A stretch of 64,000 nucleotides of DNA. Source: Diplosphaera chodatii. Its lineage: Eukaryota; Chlorophyta; Trebouxiophyceae; Prasiolales; Stichococcaceae. The notes under the pieces are model-generated. The model was not told where the DNA came from. It did no database searches and was given only the letters and a program-made list of their open reading frames with translations. Numbering within the stretch: the first letter of the stretch is position 1; every line of letters starts with the position of its first letter. Of the stretch, positions 1 to 12,033 are shown one piece after another. Position numbers and translations under genes: made by a program. Location: positions 310,001 through 374,000 of the forward strand of contig JAALGY010000013.1 in the NCBI GenBank assembly GCA_032358165.1. Reading direction: 5' to 3'.

Positions 1-396
1 TACCAGCATGCGGGGCCCTGGGTGCACATTACATCGGAGGCCCTGGGGCCTGAGGGCGCCGCTCGCCTCATCTCAGGTCAGCTGTCGGCTGCAAGACTGC
101 TCAAGGGGTTGCTTCAGCAACACACTAGAATCTTTCACACAGTGCACACAGAGGTGTCGAGACGAACTCAATGCTGTTCCATGACTGATAGCATGTCTGC
201 CACAGAGACTGAACAACCGGAGGCGCTTGCGGCGGCTGTTGCAGCGGAGGATGTTTCGTCTTTGCTGCTGGCGCTGAAACGTCTGGCAACTGCCGTACAT
301 AAGGTACAGATGCAGAAAGCAAGCGAGGTCGTGCTCGAGCTGCGCGTTATCAGTCAGCCCATTGTTTCTGAGGTGCCTGGGCCATCTGCATGCTGA
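1..396 (+). CDS. 3' end of an unidentified gene
   Basis: The frame is open from base 1 to a TGA at 394-396. A plausible intron (GT at 77, AG at 204-205) would join an exon ending LISG to one starting with Glu; that intron is 129 bp, a multiple of three, so it could also be retained. The second exon encodes an Ala/Glu-rich stretch followed by SLLLALKRLATAV, which loosely resembles the helical LW/TFIIS N-terminal fold. That resemblance is weak and I do not assign a function. The start of the gene lies outside the window. It may instead continue by splicing at 303/304 (AAG|GTACAG) into an exon I could not find. Confidence 0.35.
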   Translation, partial: YQHAGPWVHITSEALGPEGAARLISGQLSAARLLKGLLQQHTRIFHTVHTEVSRRTQCCSMTDSMSATETEQPEALAAAVAAEDVSSLLLALKRLATAVHKVQMQKASEVVLELRVISQPIVSEVPGPSAC

Positions 397-2239
397 TGCT
401 AGTTGTGCAGCTACCTTCTGCCGCATGGCATCCAGGATCCTGTACCGAAGTGTCGAGCACAGTAGCAGATGTCAGCTGTCCCGCAGTTCCAGCATCTCGT
501 CATCGTCGTATCGCAGTGAAGTTGCACCTGACCAAAGCCTGCAACATGCTGGCTTCAGGCCGACTGCCCGCTGGTCGCCTGCCGTGCTGGCACGCTGCTG
601 CTGCCGGGCATTGGGGACCACTTCCCATGGGACTACGAGACAGCATTGCGGGACGCGCTGCTGCAGGGCGCGCAACATCAGGAGCAGTGATGCCATTCGG
701 GACCACAAGCAGTTGTCAGCTAAACATACTGCCTACAGCGTCGCTTCAGCACGCAGCTTTGCGCTAGGAGCAACAGTAGAGGAACCAGCTGCCAGCGGTG
801 GTACAAGAGGGTTTTGAGCCCTCCCTCAGGTCTGAGCACATTACAGATTATATGCTGCGCACTGCGCATGGCATTCGACAGCGGGTCAAAATGGGATGGC
901 ATGTGTGGGAGTCGATGCCACATCAGGACGCTGCACAGTTGCAGAGACTTAACTCCCATGTCGAAGAACTTGGAATGTATCACAATCGGGTCTGGCTCTG
1001 CACACTGTTCCCCTGTCAGATTTCTGTCTTCCAGTACTATTCAGTTGTTGGTCGGGTCAGCTTAGGAACATTTGGGTGCGCCACTCCGCACTTCAGTGCT
1101 TATCGATCAAATGCGAATCAGGTTGTGCATTCGCTTGATGTCGTATCAGCTTCTCAGGTGCTTTGGGTCTGCGGCTGCATCTGCAATCTTTGTCGTTATG
1201 AGGCTTGCTCACTTACTGTAGATCACGAACTGTGTGTAACAATGATGGACTGTCTAGATCTGGCGGCGGCTGTCGTGGCATGGAACCCAGCACCTTGCTA
1301 TGTGTACACCTGTACAGGCCCGCAAATCGCATATACGCTACACGTTCAAGCAGCTGCCGATAGCCAGCATCATGACTGGCAGCTTGGCATGCAATACATG
1401 GCTATATGCACCAAACACGTGCACACGCGTGCAGGGATCTTAGCTGACGTCAGCAACAATCAGCAAGACACATCCCAGAAATCTCAGGGCAGTCTGAGCT
1501 GCAACAGGCGAGTGGTGTATAGGAAGACTCTGCGATAGCTCAATCTGGGCCCTTGTTGCTAGTCACTCATGCACTCCTACAGGGCTACTGTTAACATGCA
1601 TGCAACACAAGATGTTCAGCTGCGAACCTTTCAGACCAACTTGTCTGATCGCGCCCGACAGCCTTGTTGATCGTTAATGCTTGCGTGCTCCGTGCAAGAC
1701 TGCATGCGTGCATCATGCAATAGAAGCCTGCCAAGAGCAGCTGCTCATGCAGGCCATCGCACTTTGAGACACCAGCCGAAGTTGCTCGCGCGAGGCACGG
1801 CGGCTCACGCATTTCATGTCTGGCAACGTATTGCAAAGCAGCGGCGCGCACATTCCATGTCGTTCGCGTCCATGTGAGCACACCATGGCCGTGGCTCTGC
1901 TGTCTGCACGCATGCGCCCAGCACCGCGTGGCAGTGCAGCATACATTGGCGGCAGCAGGTTGCCTCGGACAGCTTTGGTCGTTCACCTCAGCAACCTCAC
2001 AGCCACAGCATCAGCACGAACAGCACGGCGCACCTGCAGCTGCGCCGTCCCAGGACAGCATGCTCCTGACCTACCAGCGGCCCCATACATGCGACAGGTG
2101 GCAATGACCGGTGTCACTGCAATCAACAGGCCGAGCCGACTCAACCTTGCAATCAGTAACTAGTATGAGGTAGAACCCTGCGTAATGGTGACCGGTGGCC
2201 TGGTGCCATTGGTCTCAGGGCATCAGCATTTGCCGGCGC
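397..2239. other. Intergenic/UTR stretch with no recognisable gene
   Basis: About 1.8 kb in which I find no exon with convincing protein character on either strand. A frame open from 798 to 1538 on the + strand has no ATG at its left end, a biased Cys/His/Val composition and no family resemblance; it looks like chance. The region probably holds the 3' UTR of the upstream gene and the promoter and 5' UTR of the methyltransferase gene that begins near 2240. Confidence 0.5.
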
Positions 2240-3777
2240 ATGAGGTGTGGTGCTGAGACAACAGAGGGAGCAGGACCAGCTTTGCAGCAGGCGACAGCAG
2301 CTCAGCTGAGCCGCGCAGAGCACAATGCGATGCAAGTGGAGTGGTTCAGCGACCAGGCAGTGGTGGATGTGTTCAGAAGGGCGCCAGCTAAGAGTATCGA
2401 AAAGGTGAGTGGGGCGTTTCTCAACCCTCGCTGGTATTGGCAGATCCAGCCATGCGAGTACCATATCTGTGCAAAGGCGATATAAAGCAGGTTGTTTCCG
2501 TGCACCATTACTGACACTGTGCGCTGCATGGCTGGGCAGAAGCTCAAGCGTGTTGCCGCAGCAGTTTCCAAACATATGCCCAAAGAGCGTACAAGGGTGG
2601 TTATCGTCGGGTGTGGCACAGGCGTCCTGATACCCTACCTCCAGGTGCTCATCATACACCATACTTTGGCACATGATAACTCAGCGCAGCTTGAGTGCTG
2701 CAACAGACACAAGGGAACTGTTCGGTGCACTCCAGCAAGATCTGCTGCCTGGTGCTGTCGGCACAGGCGCTTGGGTGCCGGGACATTCTGGCGGTGGACC
2801 TGGCGCAGCCAATGCTGGACGCGCTCGTGCAGCAGCACCCGCCGCCTCCTGTTACAGCGCCCGGGGTGGGTGCAAGGACTATGCACTGCCGGTGCCAAAG
2901 GACATGCTCGGGACTGGCCCCCTCTGGCTCCATCTTACTTGCCCTAGCCAGCACACTGCAGGTCCGAACATGGTGCGGCGACATTGTGGACCTGCCGACG
3001 GACCAGGGAGCTGTTGGTGCCGTGATCTTCAATGCCTGCTTCGGCAACGTGCACGACCAGCACAAGGCGCTCTGGGCGGCGTGCAAACTGCTGCGGCCGG
3101 GAGGCCATGTCATCATCAGTGACCCGCTGGGCGCGTGAGTCGCCTGCCGCTGCGCTGCCCTTCCCTGCCCTCCTCCCCGTACCACGGCCATAGCAGGCAT
3201 CTGAGTCCATGGGAAGCATACAGGCCCACCGAAGCATGCAGTTGGAGCTCTTGCTTATGCAGTGCACCATGCAAGGACCAGCTGCAGTCTCAGGCACATG
3301 CTCAAGAAGGCGCTGCCTGCTGTGCAGGTTTGGAAGCAGCACAGAGTGGCAGCACAACCCCAAACAGACGCCGCACAGTCTACCAGATTTGAGGCAGATG
3401 CAGCACCTGATTCACGACCTGCCGCTCAGCAACGCAAGAGCATCCCGCCTGGCGGACAGGCGCTATCCTGATGGCTCCTATCGAGATGGCGTCTATCTGC
3501 GCGTCCTCATGGTGAACCGTACTGTTTCTGCTTCGTACCTTTTGCATACATGGAACGGTTGGGTCAGGCTGCTGCATGCTATACAGTGCATGCCTGAAGA
3601 CGGCATCATGTGACAGCTGTTAGCAATGGTGTCACACTCTGATATCCCTGCGGCCAGGTGCCGTGGGGCTACACATTTGACAATATGTTCTACAAATGGG
3701 ACATCCGGACTGCGGATATCCAGAGCACGGCAAGCACCACTCCACCTAGCCACCTGTGTTTTCCAACGGAGGTTTGA
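2240..3777 (+). CDS. Class I SAM-dependent methyltransferase domain (possibly the N-terminus of a larger fusion)
   Basis: Phase-consistent exons: 2240-2404, 2540-2644, 2767-2865, 2962-3134, 3328-3511 and 3658-3777. The N-terminal exon has EHNAMQVEWFSDQAVVDVF, typical of the lead-in helix of these enzymes. Exon 2 carries the SAM-binding motif I (VVIVGCGTGVL). Exon 3 has the acidic strand-2 end (ILAVDLAQPML). Exon 4 has CGDIVDLP and the post-motif LLRPGGHVIISDP. Exon 5 continues WQHNPKQTPHSLP and LIHDLPLS, a C-terminal pattern seen in plant and algal small-molecule methyltransferases. The substrate cannot be told. The last exon (VPWGYTFDNMFYKW) reaches a TGA at 3775-3777, but its GAG|GTTTGA could also splice in phase 0 into the riboflavin kinase exon at 3919. 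The ATG at 2240 is the first in-frame one I see; an upstream exon is possible. Confidence 0.72.
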
Positions 3778-3918
3778 CAGGCATCCTTCTATGGAACCCT
3801 GCTGCAGTGCTGCATGTCTGCATGCTGCCATACATCGTTGCTGTTCACTGTCGATCAATTGCTGGCAGCTGTGTGCAGCTGGACTCCCACCCCAGTTCAA
3901 TGTTGACGCATGTGACAG

Positions 3919-5396
3919 GATGAGCGGGATCACTCCACCCATGATGGGTTCGAGAGGATAAACCAGCCGGCACCAATCCTCATGACAGCAGAGGTCGTCA
4001 AGGGCTCTGGTCATGACGGCAAACACCTCGTGAGTTGTCTGCCAACTGCACTAGCTGCCAGTCCTGCCTGGCGTGGCTACAGTGCGCAGCAACTCGTGGT
4101 TAGCATCGGCGATCAAGAAAAACAGTGTTTCGTAGTCCTATTGACTGGTGCTGAGATGGCTTTGGCTGCAGTGTCTGGGTGCTCTCCTTGCTTGGGCATG
4201 CCATGCAGCATTGTCGCCGCTCTTGTACGGGCTTCACGTCCTGACGTACGTTGTTGAAGTATGGTCGGCAGGGGCAGGCAGCTGACGCAATCACGCCACG
4301 GCTCTGGCAGATGCCCACAGGAGTCTATTTCGGGTGCGCCACCTGCTGCCAGAAAGGGGCTCCGTCAGCATCTGCACACAGTGAGAACACCCTGGCGACG
4401 CCCTGCAGTACCGTTCAGTATTGCAACTTGCATCTGGTTGGGTCCAGTTCGATGCAAGTAGATGGCTCAACGTCCACAGGCAGGCAGCCTGGACGCCTCT
4501 GACCGTGGCAACAACAGCTGCTGATGGGCATCCATGTCACACCGTGTCGCAGGTTTGCAAGGGTGTACCCGAAGGAAGACACCGATTTCGATTTTGACGC
4601 TGCGTACCACGGCATGGTCTTGAACATCGGCGAATGCGCAACAGCGGCAGGTGGCAGCAACGTGACCGTCGAGGTATGTGACGAGCACACAGCGATGTGG
4701 CCAAGCGCCAAGCCCTATGCGTCTTCACGCCTGCATCTGGGGAAATAACCCTTACGTGTACACGCTGTGCTTCCTGCCATGGAAGGTGGACTGAAGCCAG
4801 CTGTCTTGCAGGTGCACGTCTTTGGCCGCAAGTACCACGCCGACTTCTATGGCCGTGCCATGTCTGTGCTGATCTGCGGATTTCTCAGGTAGAATGTGCT
4901 GGGACCCGCCAAGTCACGCAGATAGCCTGCTGTCCTCCTCAGAACTGCAATTTGGTCCGTCTGCAGCATCCCAAAGTCAGCAACAGTTGCATTGATTGGC
5001 TGCTTGTGGCGAAATCACGGCTACTGATTGCCTGTGTGCAGAGATAATGTCGCCAGCAGTGCTGATGTGCCGAGTGGTGTTGCACCTGCAGGCCAGACAT
5101 CAAGTTCAGTAGCGGGCCTGCTCTGGCAGCCCAGATGCGCACCGACATAGGTGAGCGCCACTGAGTGCAGGCGTATGCTGCCCCGGTTGGACAGCATCTA
5201 CCGCAGCGTGCTCCGTGCCTCGACTGCCAAGGATAAGATGCCTGCCCCTGCAGGGATTGCCAGGGCAGAACTTGCACGCCCAAAGGCACCGCACTGGAAA
5301 CACAGGGTATTCGGCGAGTTCATCCGCCCGATTTGGATTCATCCTGCAACTCAGCAAACGGCAAGCTGTGGTGCAGCCAACATAACGAATGCTTGA
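3919..5396 (+). CDS. Riboflavin kinase domain (FMN synthesis)
   Basis: Riboflavin kinase phosphorylates riboflavin with ATP to FMN. Exons in phase: 3919-4029, 4260-4333, 4553-4673, 4812-4888, 5092-5150 and 5254-5396 (TGA). Family hallmarks in order: PILMTAEVVKG, LPTGVYFG, MVLNIG, SNVTVEVHVFGRKYHADFYG (the Thr-Val-Glu-Val-His strand and the DFYG turn), ICGFLRPDIKF, and the terminal helix DIGIARAEL. The normally near-invariant G-x-P-T-A-N segment after the first strand is not in the spliced model; the first exon would run directly from GKHL into YGRQG. An unspliced alternative reads LPTAL there. If this is a separate gene, the first usable ATG is at 3982, giving a protein that starts MTAEVVKG. 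Only about 140 bp separates it from the methyltransferase stop, so fusion is possible. Confidence 0.8.
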
Positions 5397-5481
5397 CAGC
5401 TGTGGCACAGTGACCTGCGAAGATTTGACTCCAGCGGTTGGGCAATAGTGCAATCTCCTACGCCTTTGCTGGATTGTGCAG

Positions 5482-6580
5482 GTCCCCTCAATGGTGGACC
5501 GGCTACAGCTCCATGTGCAGCATTTTGACGAGGTGGCAAGCGCCCTGAACGCACAACGGAAGAAGTCAGCGACTTACCTCGATGTTGGTGGGTGTCTGTT
5601 GTGTGCTTAGCCATATGATAAAGGACGCACAGATCCTCAGGGGCACCACAGAAGCGTGTCGGCCAGCAGCATGCATGTTCAGTATGCATCTTCAGTACAC
5701 AACGTTCTTCTTTGGTTTCTCGACATGCCCTGCGACATTGATGATGTGATGCTCTGCAGCCAGGGCGGTGCAGCTATCGGTGGCAACGGTCATTCAAACT
5801 GTGTGTGCGTCCCGCGACGCCAGCAGCGCTGGGTTGCCAGTGGATGATGACTTGGGCAGCCCTGATGTCGCAGAGCATGCGCTGCTGGACAACCTGGCCA
5901 GCGTTGTGCTGGGTGACTCTACGGACAACTCCTCACAGCGGTGCGCATACACACTGTGCTGTTGTTGTCAGACTTGCATCGCTGCTAGTTCCTGTGGCCT
6001 GGTACTCGCCTGTCCGGCGCCAGAGCTTCTGCTCCGGGGTTCAGGGGATGAGGATGAAGGATGTTTGCAGGTCCTGACGCCGGTGATGTGTCACTGATGG
6101 TGGTCGCTCAGTGATGCTCATCAGTGACACGGTCATGCCAGATCTCATTAATGGGCATAGTATTATGCCGATGGCACATTGGGATCACTTGTGCAGGGCG
6201 GCCCTCAGGGAGCAGGTGGCTCTGGCGCTGGAGGGTCTGCTGCACATGGAGCGTGACATCCTGCGCCACCGCTACGGCCTGCACACTGCGCTGGGCCCAC
6301 CCATCACGTACCGCGAGGTGCGGACAATAAGTACGACAATGAAAACCACGTCACACGGCACTGTCTTTCAGGTTTGTCGCTACCTCGCCCAACCGTTCCC
6401 AGCGGTGAGACGGGGCTATGTCCCTTCGTATGATGTGTCTGTGTGGTCGTGCAGATTGGGGAAACATATCACCTCAGCGGCAAAAAAACCCAGCAGTATG
6501 AGGCCAATGCCTTGGCGTTCTTGAAGGACAAGGTTCAGGCAGGGCTGCGCAAGACGCTGAAGGACCAGCACGGTGACTGA
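5482..6580 (+). CDS. Plastid-type sigma-70 factor, regions 3 and 4 only
   Basis: Exons in phase: 5482-5587, 5760-5940, 6197-6317 and 6455-6580 (TGA). The first two exons read like sigma region 3: VDRLQLHVQHFDEV, then LSVATVIQTV, and the acidic linker LPVDDDLGSPD. The last two give a good region 4: ALREQVALALEGLLHMERD, ILRHRYGLH, YREIGETYHLSGKKTQQYEA and NALAFLKDKV. This matches the helix-turn-helix that binds the -35 element. Such factors direct the bacterial-type plastid RNA polymerase. Region 2 (core binding, -10 recognition) is not visible upstream. Starting at the ATG at 5491 would give only about 174 residues. Either the gene is a truncated sigma, or its first exon is spliced to something upstream; only about 85 bp separates it from the riboflavin kinase stop. 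Confidence 0.7.
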
Positions 6581-7267
6581 GGTGTGGGGTGCAACGCTGC
6601 TGCCACACATAGGACAGAATAGAAGCACCAGCTACGTCGATAGCACTACACAGCTATGTCGATGTAAGATGTGTCACGGTATAGATGCCTAACATATACA
6701 GCACTGAGATGAGCACGTGGTGGGACAGACGGTGGCTTGGAGGTTGCTCAGGCCTGTTGGAACAGCACTGCAGCAACAGGTTGGTATCTGATAGATGCAG
6801 ACACGGTTTGGGAGCATGATGGCGACATGCCATGTGTTTGAGGATGCAGTGTGTATGTCGGTGTGCCGTCTGACACTGCTACTGCTTGATTTGAAAACCT
6901 CTGAGGGAGCAAAGGATGCTCTAGTGTGTTAATCTGGCTGAGAATCACCTGATGAGAGCCTTGAACGCCATTGTCAGGCCCTCTGTTGGTGCCTCTTTGC
7001 TCGAGTAACAGGGGTAGCCGCCCTTGAGCACTGTCGACCGAGAACAGAGTTTGCGACGGCAAGCAAGCTTTGACTCACACAAATTGTACAATCCAGTCGG
7101 CCATTAGATCGGCTTGGCCATCAACCGCCCTTCCCTGTACGCACTTCGCTGCTCGTACCCAAACCAGCATGTGCATGGGATGCAGCATGCTCACATTTGA
7201 CACGGAGGCATCGCACCATGCTTGCGGTTTGTAACAGTCCCCGCGTTTCTGTTGTATTCACGATCGC
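6581..7267. other. Intergenic: 3' UTR of the sigma gene and upstream region of the helicase gene
   Basis: About 690 bp without coding character. It contains the candidate TGTAA near 6663 and presumably the promoter of the DEAD-box gene. No repeat or element is recognised. Confidence 0.5.
6663..6667 (+). promoter_or_regulatory. Candidate TGTAA polyadenylation signal
   Basis: TGTAA lies about 83 bases after the sigma-factor stop. TGTAA is the usual poly(A) signal in chlorophyte nuclear genes. The motif is short, so the assignment rests on position only. Confidence 0.4.
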
Positions 7268-10200
7268 TTGACTGCCTCTGCTAGATATCCCGGGCGGTGT
7301 CGGTGCATGGTTGTTGCCTGTCTGTTGCGACGGCTTGCGGCAAGTTCAGTGCAGTTGGCACAGCGCAGCATGCACAGCTGCAGTATACTGCCGTCGATGG
7401 AAAGTACTACAATCGTTTGCCCACACCGCGCCGCACTCGTGGCCCGTCCGCACCAGATGTGGCGCGTCAGCGGCAGTGCCATTGGCACCAACACCAGCGG
7501 CACTGTCGGCCCATTGGGGCTCCATCTGCGCAACAGACATGTGAGATGCACTGCATCAGCAGCAGGCCGGCAGTTCGCCGGCGGCCGGGCAGTGGAGCGG
7601 CCTCCCGGCACAGAACCGCCGCCGTTGCCAGCCCCGCTGCAAACCCCGAAGCAGTCACAGCCGCAGCATCAGGACAGTGCCAGTGCCAGCGTCGAACCAC
7701 CCGCCGGCAGCGATCCCGGCCTGCGACCACCGCAGGAAAGGGCCGCGCCGCAGCGGGCTGCTGCGGCGGCACAGCAGCAGCCGCGGCGGCGGCAGCAGCC
7801 GAGGGCGCTGCGTCGTTCGGCACCGCCGCCGCCAGCAGCCGCCAGGGAAGCAGCCGCAGCCGCCGCAGTCGCTGCTGCGGATGCCCCTGCAGCCGCCGTC
7901 GTGTCCTCCGCCCCTGGCGCTGCTCTGGACGCAGGCAGCAGTGGCGAGGGGCGGGTCTCCTCCAGCAGCGGCCAAAACGCCTTTCTGGCGGCTGACAGCA
8001 GCTTCCAGTCGCTGGGCATCGGCGGGCCGCTGGCAGCGGCGCTGCTGGCTGCGGGCTTCCCCCAGCCGTCCCACGTCCAGGTCTGCCCCCTGCACCCTGG
8101 CATAGCCCTCTCTGGCAGTGTGAAGATGGTGTGATTCACTGGCACGATGCCTCCTTGCTGCTGGGACGCCCCATATGGGGAGTCGTCACGCCCCTGCATG
8201 CAGCGACATGTAAGCACTGAACTGAGGCTGGTGTCCGTGCAGGCGTTGGCGCTGCCGCCAATACTGGCGGGCGAGGACGTGGTGCTGGCGGCAGAGACGG
8301 GCAGCGGCAAGACCCTCGCGTACCTGCTGCCGCTCATGCAGCGGCTGCTGGCACGGGCGCCGGCCGCGGAGGCGGCAGAGCAGGATGGCAGGTGGAGTCC
8401 GGACAGATGTGCAACCAGCCATGGGTGGCAGCGGCCAAGGCTCTAGCTGGCAGACGGGCCAGTGATGACAAATCTCAGATACACCGCCTTATCGTCATCA
8501 GAACCATATTGTTCCCAGGCCTGCCTGCGGCTGCAGATGATCCTAGTTGTCACTGGTCAATGCGGCAGTGACTCGTGTGATCGTGCTTCGCTGATGCGGG
8601 CATCGGCCACGCAGGTGGTGCGACGTGGCGCTGGTGCTGGCGCCCAACGCGGCGCTGTGCCGACAGGTGGCGGCGGCTGTCGACGCCCTGAGGGGGCCGG
8701 ACGGCGCGCCACTGCTGAGGGCAGCGCACCTGGCGTCGGGGTCGCCGCCACCGCACGGTCGGGTGGACATTGTGGCCGCCACGCCAGGTCAGTCCTTGTT
8801 ACAGTGGAGCCCTTCGAAGGGCCGTGGACAGGATGGGAGCTCTGAAACGCTTATAGCATCATGTAGTGTTGAGGAAAACCTGCTGCAGCTTTGCAGGGAG
8901 ACCTGTCTGCAATGTTCATATCCTGACCTGCACACCGCAATGCGATAGCTGACGTGTTGCATGGTGCGGTACAGACCGCCTTGGGGACAGCAGGGCATTT
9001 GGCGTGCACTGGCTATGGGAGCGGCTGCCTCCGTAGCTGCGGGGGAATGTAGCTTCGGACTACACAGTGGCAATATCTTCTGTTCAGGACACTGGCATTT
9101 GCCTTGTTCGCTGACAGGCGGGCTGCACGGCATGCTGCACGGCGCCTGGTTCGGGCCGCAGTGGTCGCGGGAGGGGCTGCCGGGGCGCGTGGCGGCCGTG
9201 GTGCTGGATGAGGCGGACGCGCTGCTGGGGGGCGGCTTTGCCGACGCCACCGGCCGTGTTCTTGAGGTAGGTGCTTGTTGGAGCACTTGGTGCCCTCTGA
9301 AGGACCGTGTATGTTGTATGCCCATCCTGTCACTTGCAACAAGGCCCACTCAAATTGCAGACGCTGCACGGGGCCGCTTGACTCATGTTGCCGCTGTTGA
9401 GAGCTTGACTGGACCAGTTACTGCTCAAACTTGACTTGGCCAGCAGAACGTCAGCTCGCAGATCAAGAACCAGCTGGAGAAGAGTGACATGACAGTTGTG
9501 AGGGTTGCCCATGGCAGATTGCCTGTCCTGTGCAGATGCTGCGGCTGGATGAGCGGCGGGTGCGGCGGGGGCAGGTGGCCTGGCAGACGGGGCTCTCGGA
9601 GGCGGAGGTGGACGGGTTGCCGCGCCAATTCCGCGCCGCAGCCTCGTCAGGTCAGCTGCAGCTGCCCCTGTGCCTGGTTCTCTGCCCTGCTTCTCTGGAA
9701 ATCATGCTGTTGATAGGATGCGATATCCGCTTCTCTGCTGCACCTTTGCTGGGTACACCCCCCTGCCCGACCCTGATCATGGCTGCCCCCGGCGATGCTG
9801 CCTGCATCTGCCGCGGTCTGTGTGTAAGGCAAGGCACAGTACAGAAGGTGCCGGTGGTCGGTGCCTGAAGGACAATAGTGCATTGTGACTTCCACACCTG
9901 GGCTCGATACTGTACACGCGGCGATGCCGTTCCTGCTGCATGCCAAGCTCCGAACTGACGTGTATTTGCCGTTGGCAACCTCCTCATACGAGTCAATTGC
10001 TGCAGGTGGTGTCGAGGCCCTGGAGGAGGCGGGCTATGCGCTGCCGCCGGAGCCACGGCCGCTGGCGCCCGCCGCAGGGTGGGCCGCCGGCCCGGCGAGC
10101 GGCAACGCACCGTCGGACTCCGATGCGCGGCACTGCATGTGCGCAGTCCTTGCGGTCCTCGAGTTCCAAGATTCAGTCCCTACTTCAGCTGGGAGACTCT

Positions 10201-12033
10201 GAAAGTTGACACCCCATCACTGGCAGTGCAGCCAAGACCACTTCAGCCTCATTGGCACAGCCCCCGAATGCTTTTGTGTTTCTTTCGCTGTGCAGCGTCT
10301 GGCGGCGGCAGTATGTGTTTGCCGGCGCAACCATGCCAGCAGAGGGGACGAAGAATGTGGCGGACGAGCTGCGGGAGCGCCACCCTGGGGCGACCTGGCT
10401 CGCGGGCCGCGCGCTACACCAGACGCAGGCGGCGCTGCGGCACAACTGGCGGCGGGTCGATGAGGCGACGCGCCTCGCGACGCTGCAGGCGAGCTCCGTC
10501 GGCCTGCACAGTGTCTGAGAGAATGGCGTCTAAACTGAGCACCGTCAGACCCCTGTCACCAACTGCCCGGGCTGAACCAGCAGGCAGCAACTCAATCAAT
10601 CCGATGCAATCCAGCGCTGTGTGCTGTGGATCTGCATCCCATCAGCGGGACATGTACGAGGTGGTGAGTAGCATGCAGTTTCTTGTGTGCGCCACATCCC
10701 TTGCTTGTGAGCAGCAAGCCCGGAAGTCATATGTACAAGTCCATAACTCCCCTGCATCCGTGACCTCCAGGAGGTGATCAGCAGCACCCCTAGGCGCACC
10801 CTGGTGTTTGCCGGTAATGTGGCAGCGGCGAACGCGGTGGCGGATGCGCTGGCGGCGGCGGGGCTGCCGGTCATGGCATACCACCGTGGGGTGCCGGCCG
10901 CCGAGCGGGACGCCGCGCTGGCGACGCTGGCCAGGTGGGCTGAAAAACCGTTTTGGAAAAGAAAGGCTGGTGTGCATGCCCGGGCAGTGTGAAGTCGTTT
11001 GCAAAGCACAAAAAGGTTGCAGTCATGAGAAGCATGCGCAGCCAGTCAGCATGCTTCTGCTGCTGCCATTTCACAAGCTACTGGGGGCAGCATCCCCGCC
11101 TGCCAGTGCCATCAGCAGCACCTCGTGGTGTGGCTGCCCTTCTCATGTGCACATGGAGTCTGACATGCGGTGCCCAATATACCCTGCAGGGAGCCGGATG
11201 CAGTGCTGGTGGCGACTGACGCCGCGGCCCGCGGCATCGACATTCCCAACATCGAGCACGTGGTGCAGGCAGACTTTGCCGCCTCTGCCATCGACTTCCT
11301 GCACAGGGTGGGCACACAGCAGTGCTATTCAAGTTCTGGTCCAGCCAACCACAGCATATCGCAGGGATTTCGCCTTTCGTGAGCAGGTTTGCTGCTGTGG
11401 CGCACCTGGGGTCTGAAAGGCGCTCAGCAAAGACACCACTCGCAGCTTGTGGAACCTGCACATGAGCAGGAACACGGGGACGCTATCGAAAGGCCCGCTG
11501 CAGACGCCCTGCAAGGACACTGTTGCAACACTGGTGGCGCAGGTCGGTCGCACGGCGCGGGCGGGCCGCGACGGACATGTCACCTCCCTGTACGACGAGC
11601 AGGCGGCGCCGCTGGCGCAGGCCATCAGGTGCCGCTCGCCCCGAACCCCGCCCCAGCCAATGCTGCACTGCAGAGACGTGAACGTACATCAGAGCCCAGT
11701 CTGGCGTCAGGATCGCAACTGGCAGGCAGCTGGCATACGGCTGGTGCTCCGGCGCAGCTGAGCCGACTGCGCCACCTGCTTCGGCCTACAAAGTCGAGTC
11801 CTGGCGGCGCCCACGTCAGCTGGCCCGGGGTGGACTGCACTCGACAGTTGCATAACTGCACCAGCAAGAATCCAGTGTCGTCATCCTGAGCGGGGTTGCA
11901 GCGTCACTGCAGGGAGGCCATTGAGGCGGGCGAGCCCATTGAGGGAGCTTTCTCGCGCAACCGCTCCTTCCGTAAGAAGCTCAAGAAGTATGGACAGTAT
12001 GTGCCGCGTGGGCAGGCGGGCCCGCAGCAGTGA
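7268..12033 (+). CDS. DEAD-box ATP-dependent RNA helicase, RH22-like, probably organellar
   Basis: Exons in phase: 7268-8080, 8243-8391, 8615-8787, 9118-9266, 9536-9650, 10006-10078 (or to 10138), 10296-10488, 10771-10934, 11190-11307, 11543-11628 and 11913-12033. This gives about 717 residues. Motifs in order: Q-motif FQSLGIG; motif [17 protein letters not shown]; motif Ib ATPGG; motif [12 protein letters not shown]; motif III region FAGATMP; TLVFAGN; motif [13 protein letters not shown]; and motif [23 protein letters not shown] and the C-terminal [20 protein letters not shown] match the plant RH22 group, which acts in chloroplast 50S ribosome assembly. The N-terminus is rich in Ala, Pro and Gln and low in acidic residues, compatible with a transit peptide plus disordered linker. 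The ATG at 7268 is the leftmost; 7307 is an alternative. The intron after 10488 starts with GC, not GT. Confidence 0.88.

Noticed and set aside
798..1538. A 246-codon + strand open frame
   Set aside because: It opens with GTG, has odd composition, no splice context and no family resemblance; best explained as chance in UTR/intergenic DNA.
3658..3777. Exon VPWGYTFDNMFYKW read as a degenerate sigma region 2 (W-I-R pattern)
   Set aside because: The spacing needs an extra residue between W and I, and it lies upstream of the riboflavin kinase exons. I keep it with the methyltransferase.
10079..10138. Extension of helicase exon 6 to the donor at 10138
   Set aside because: Also in phase, but AGG|GTGGGC at 10078 is a better donor and the extra residues have no counterpart in RH22 helicases; kept only as an alternative.
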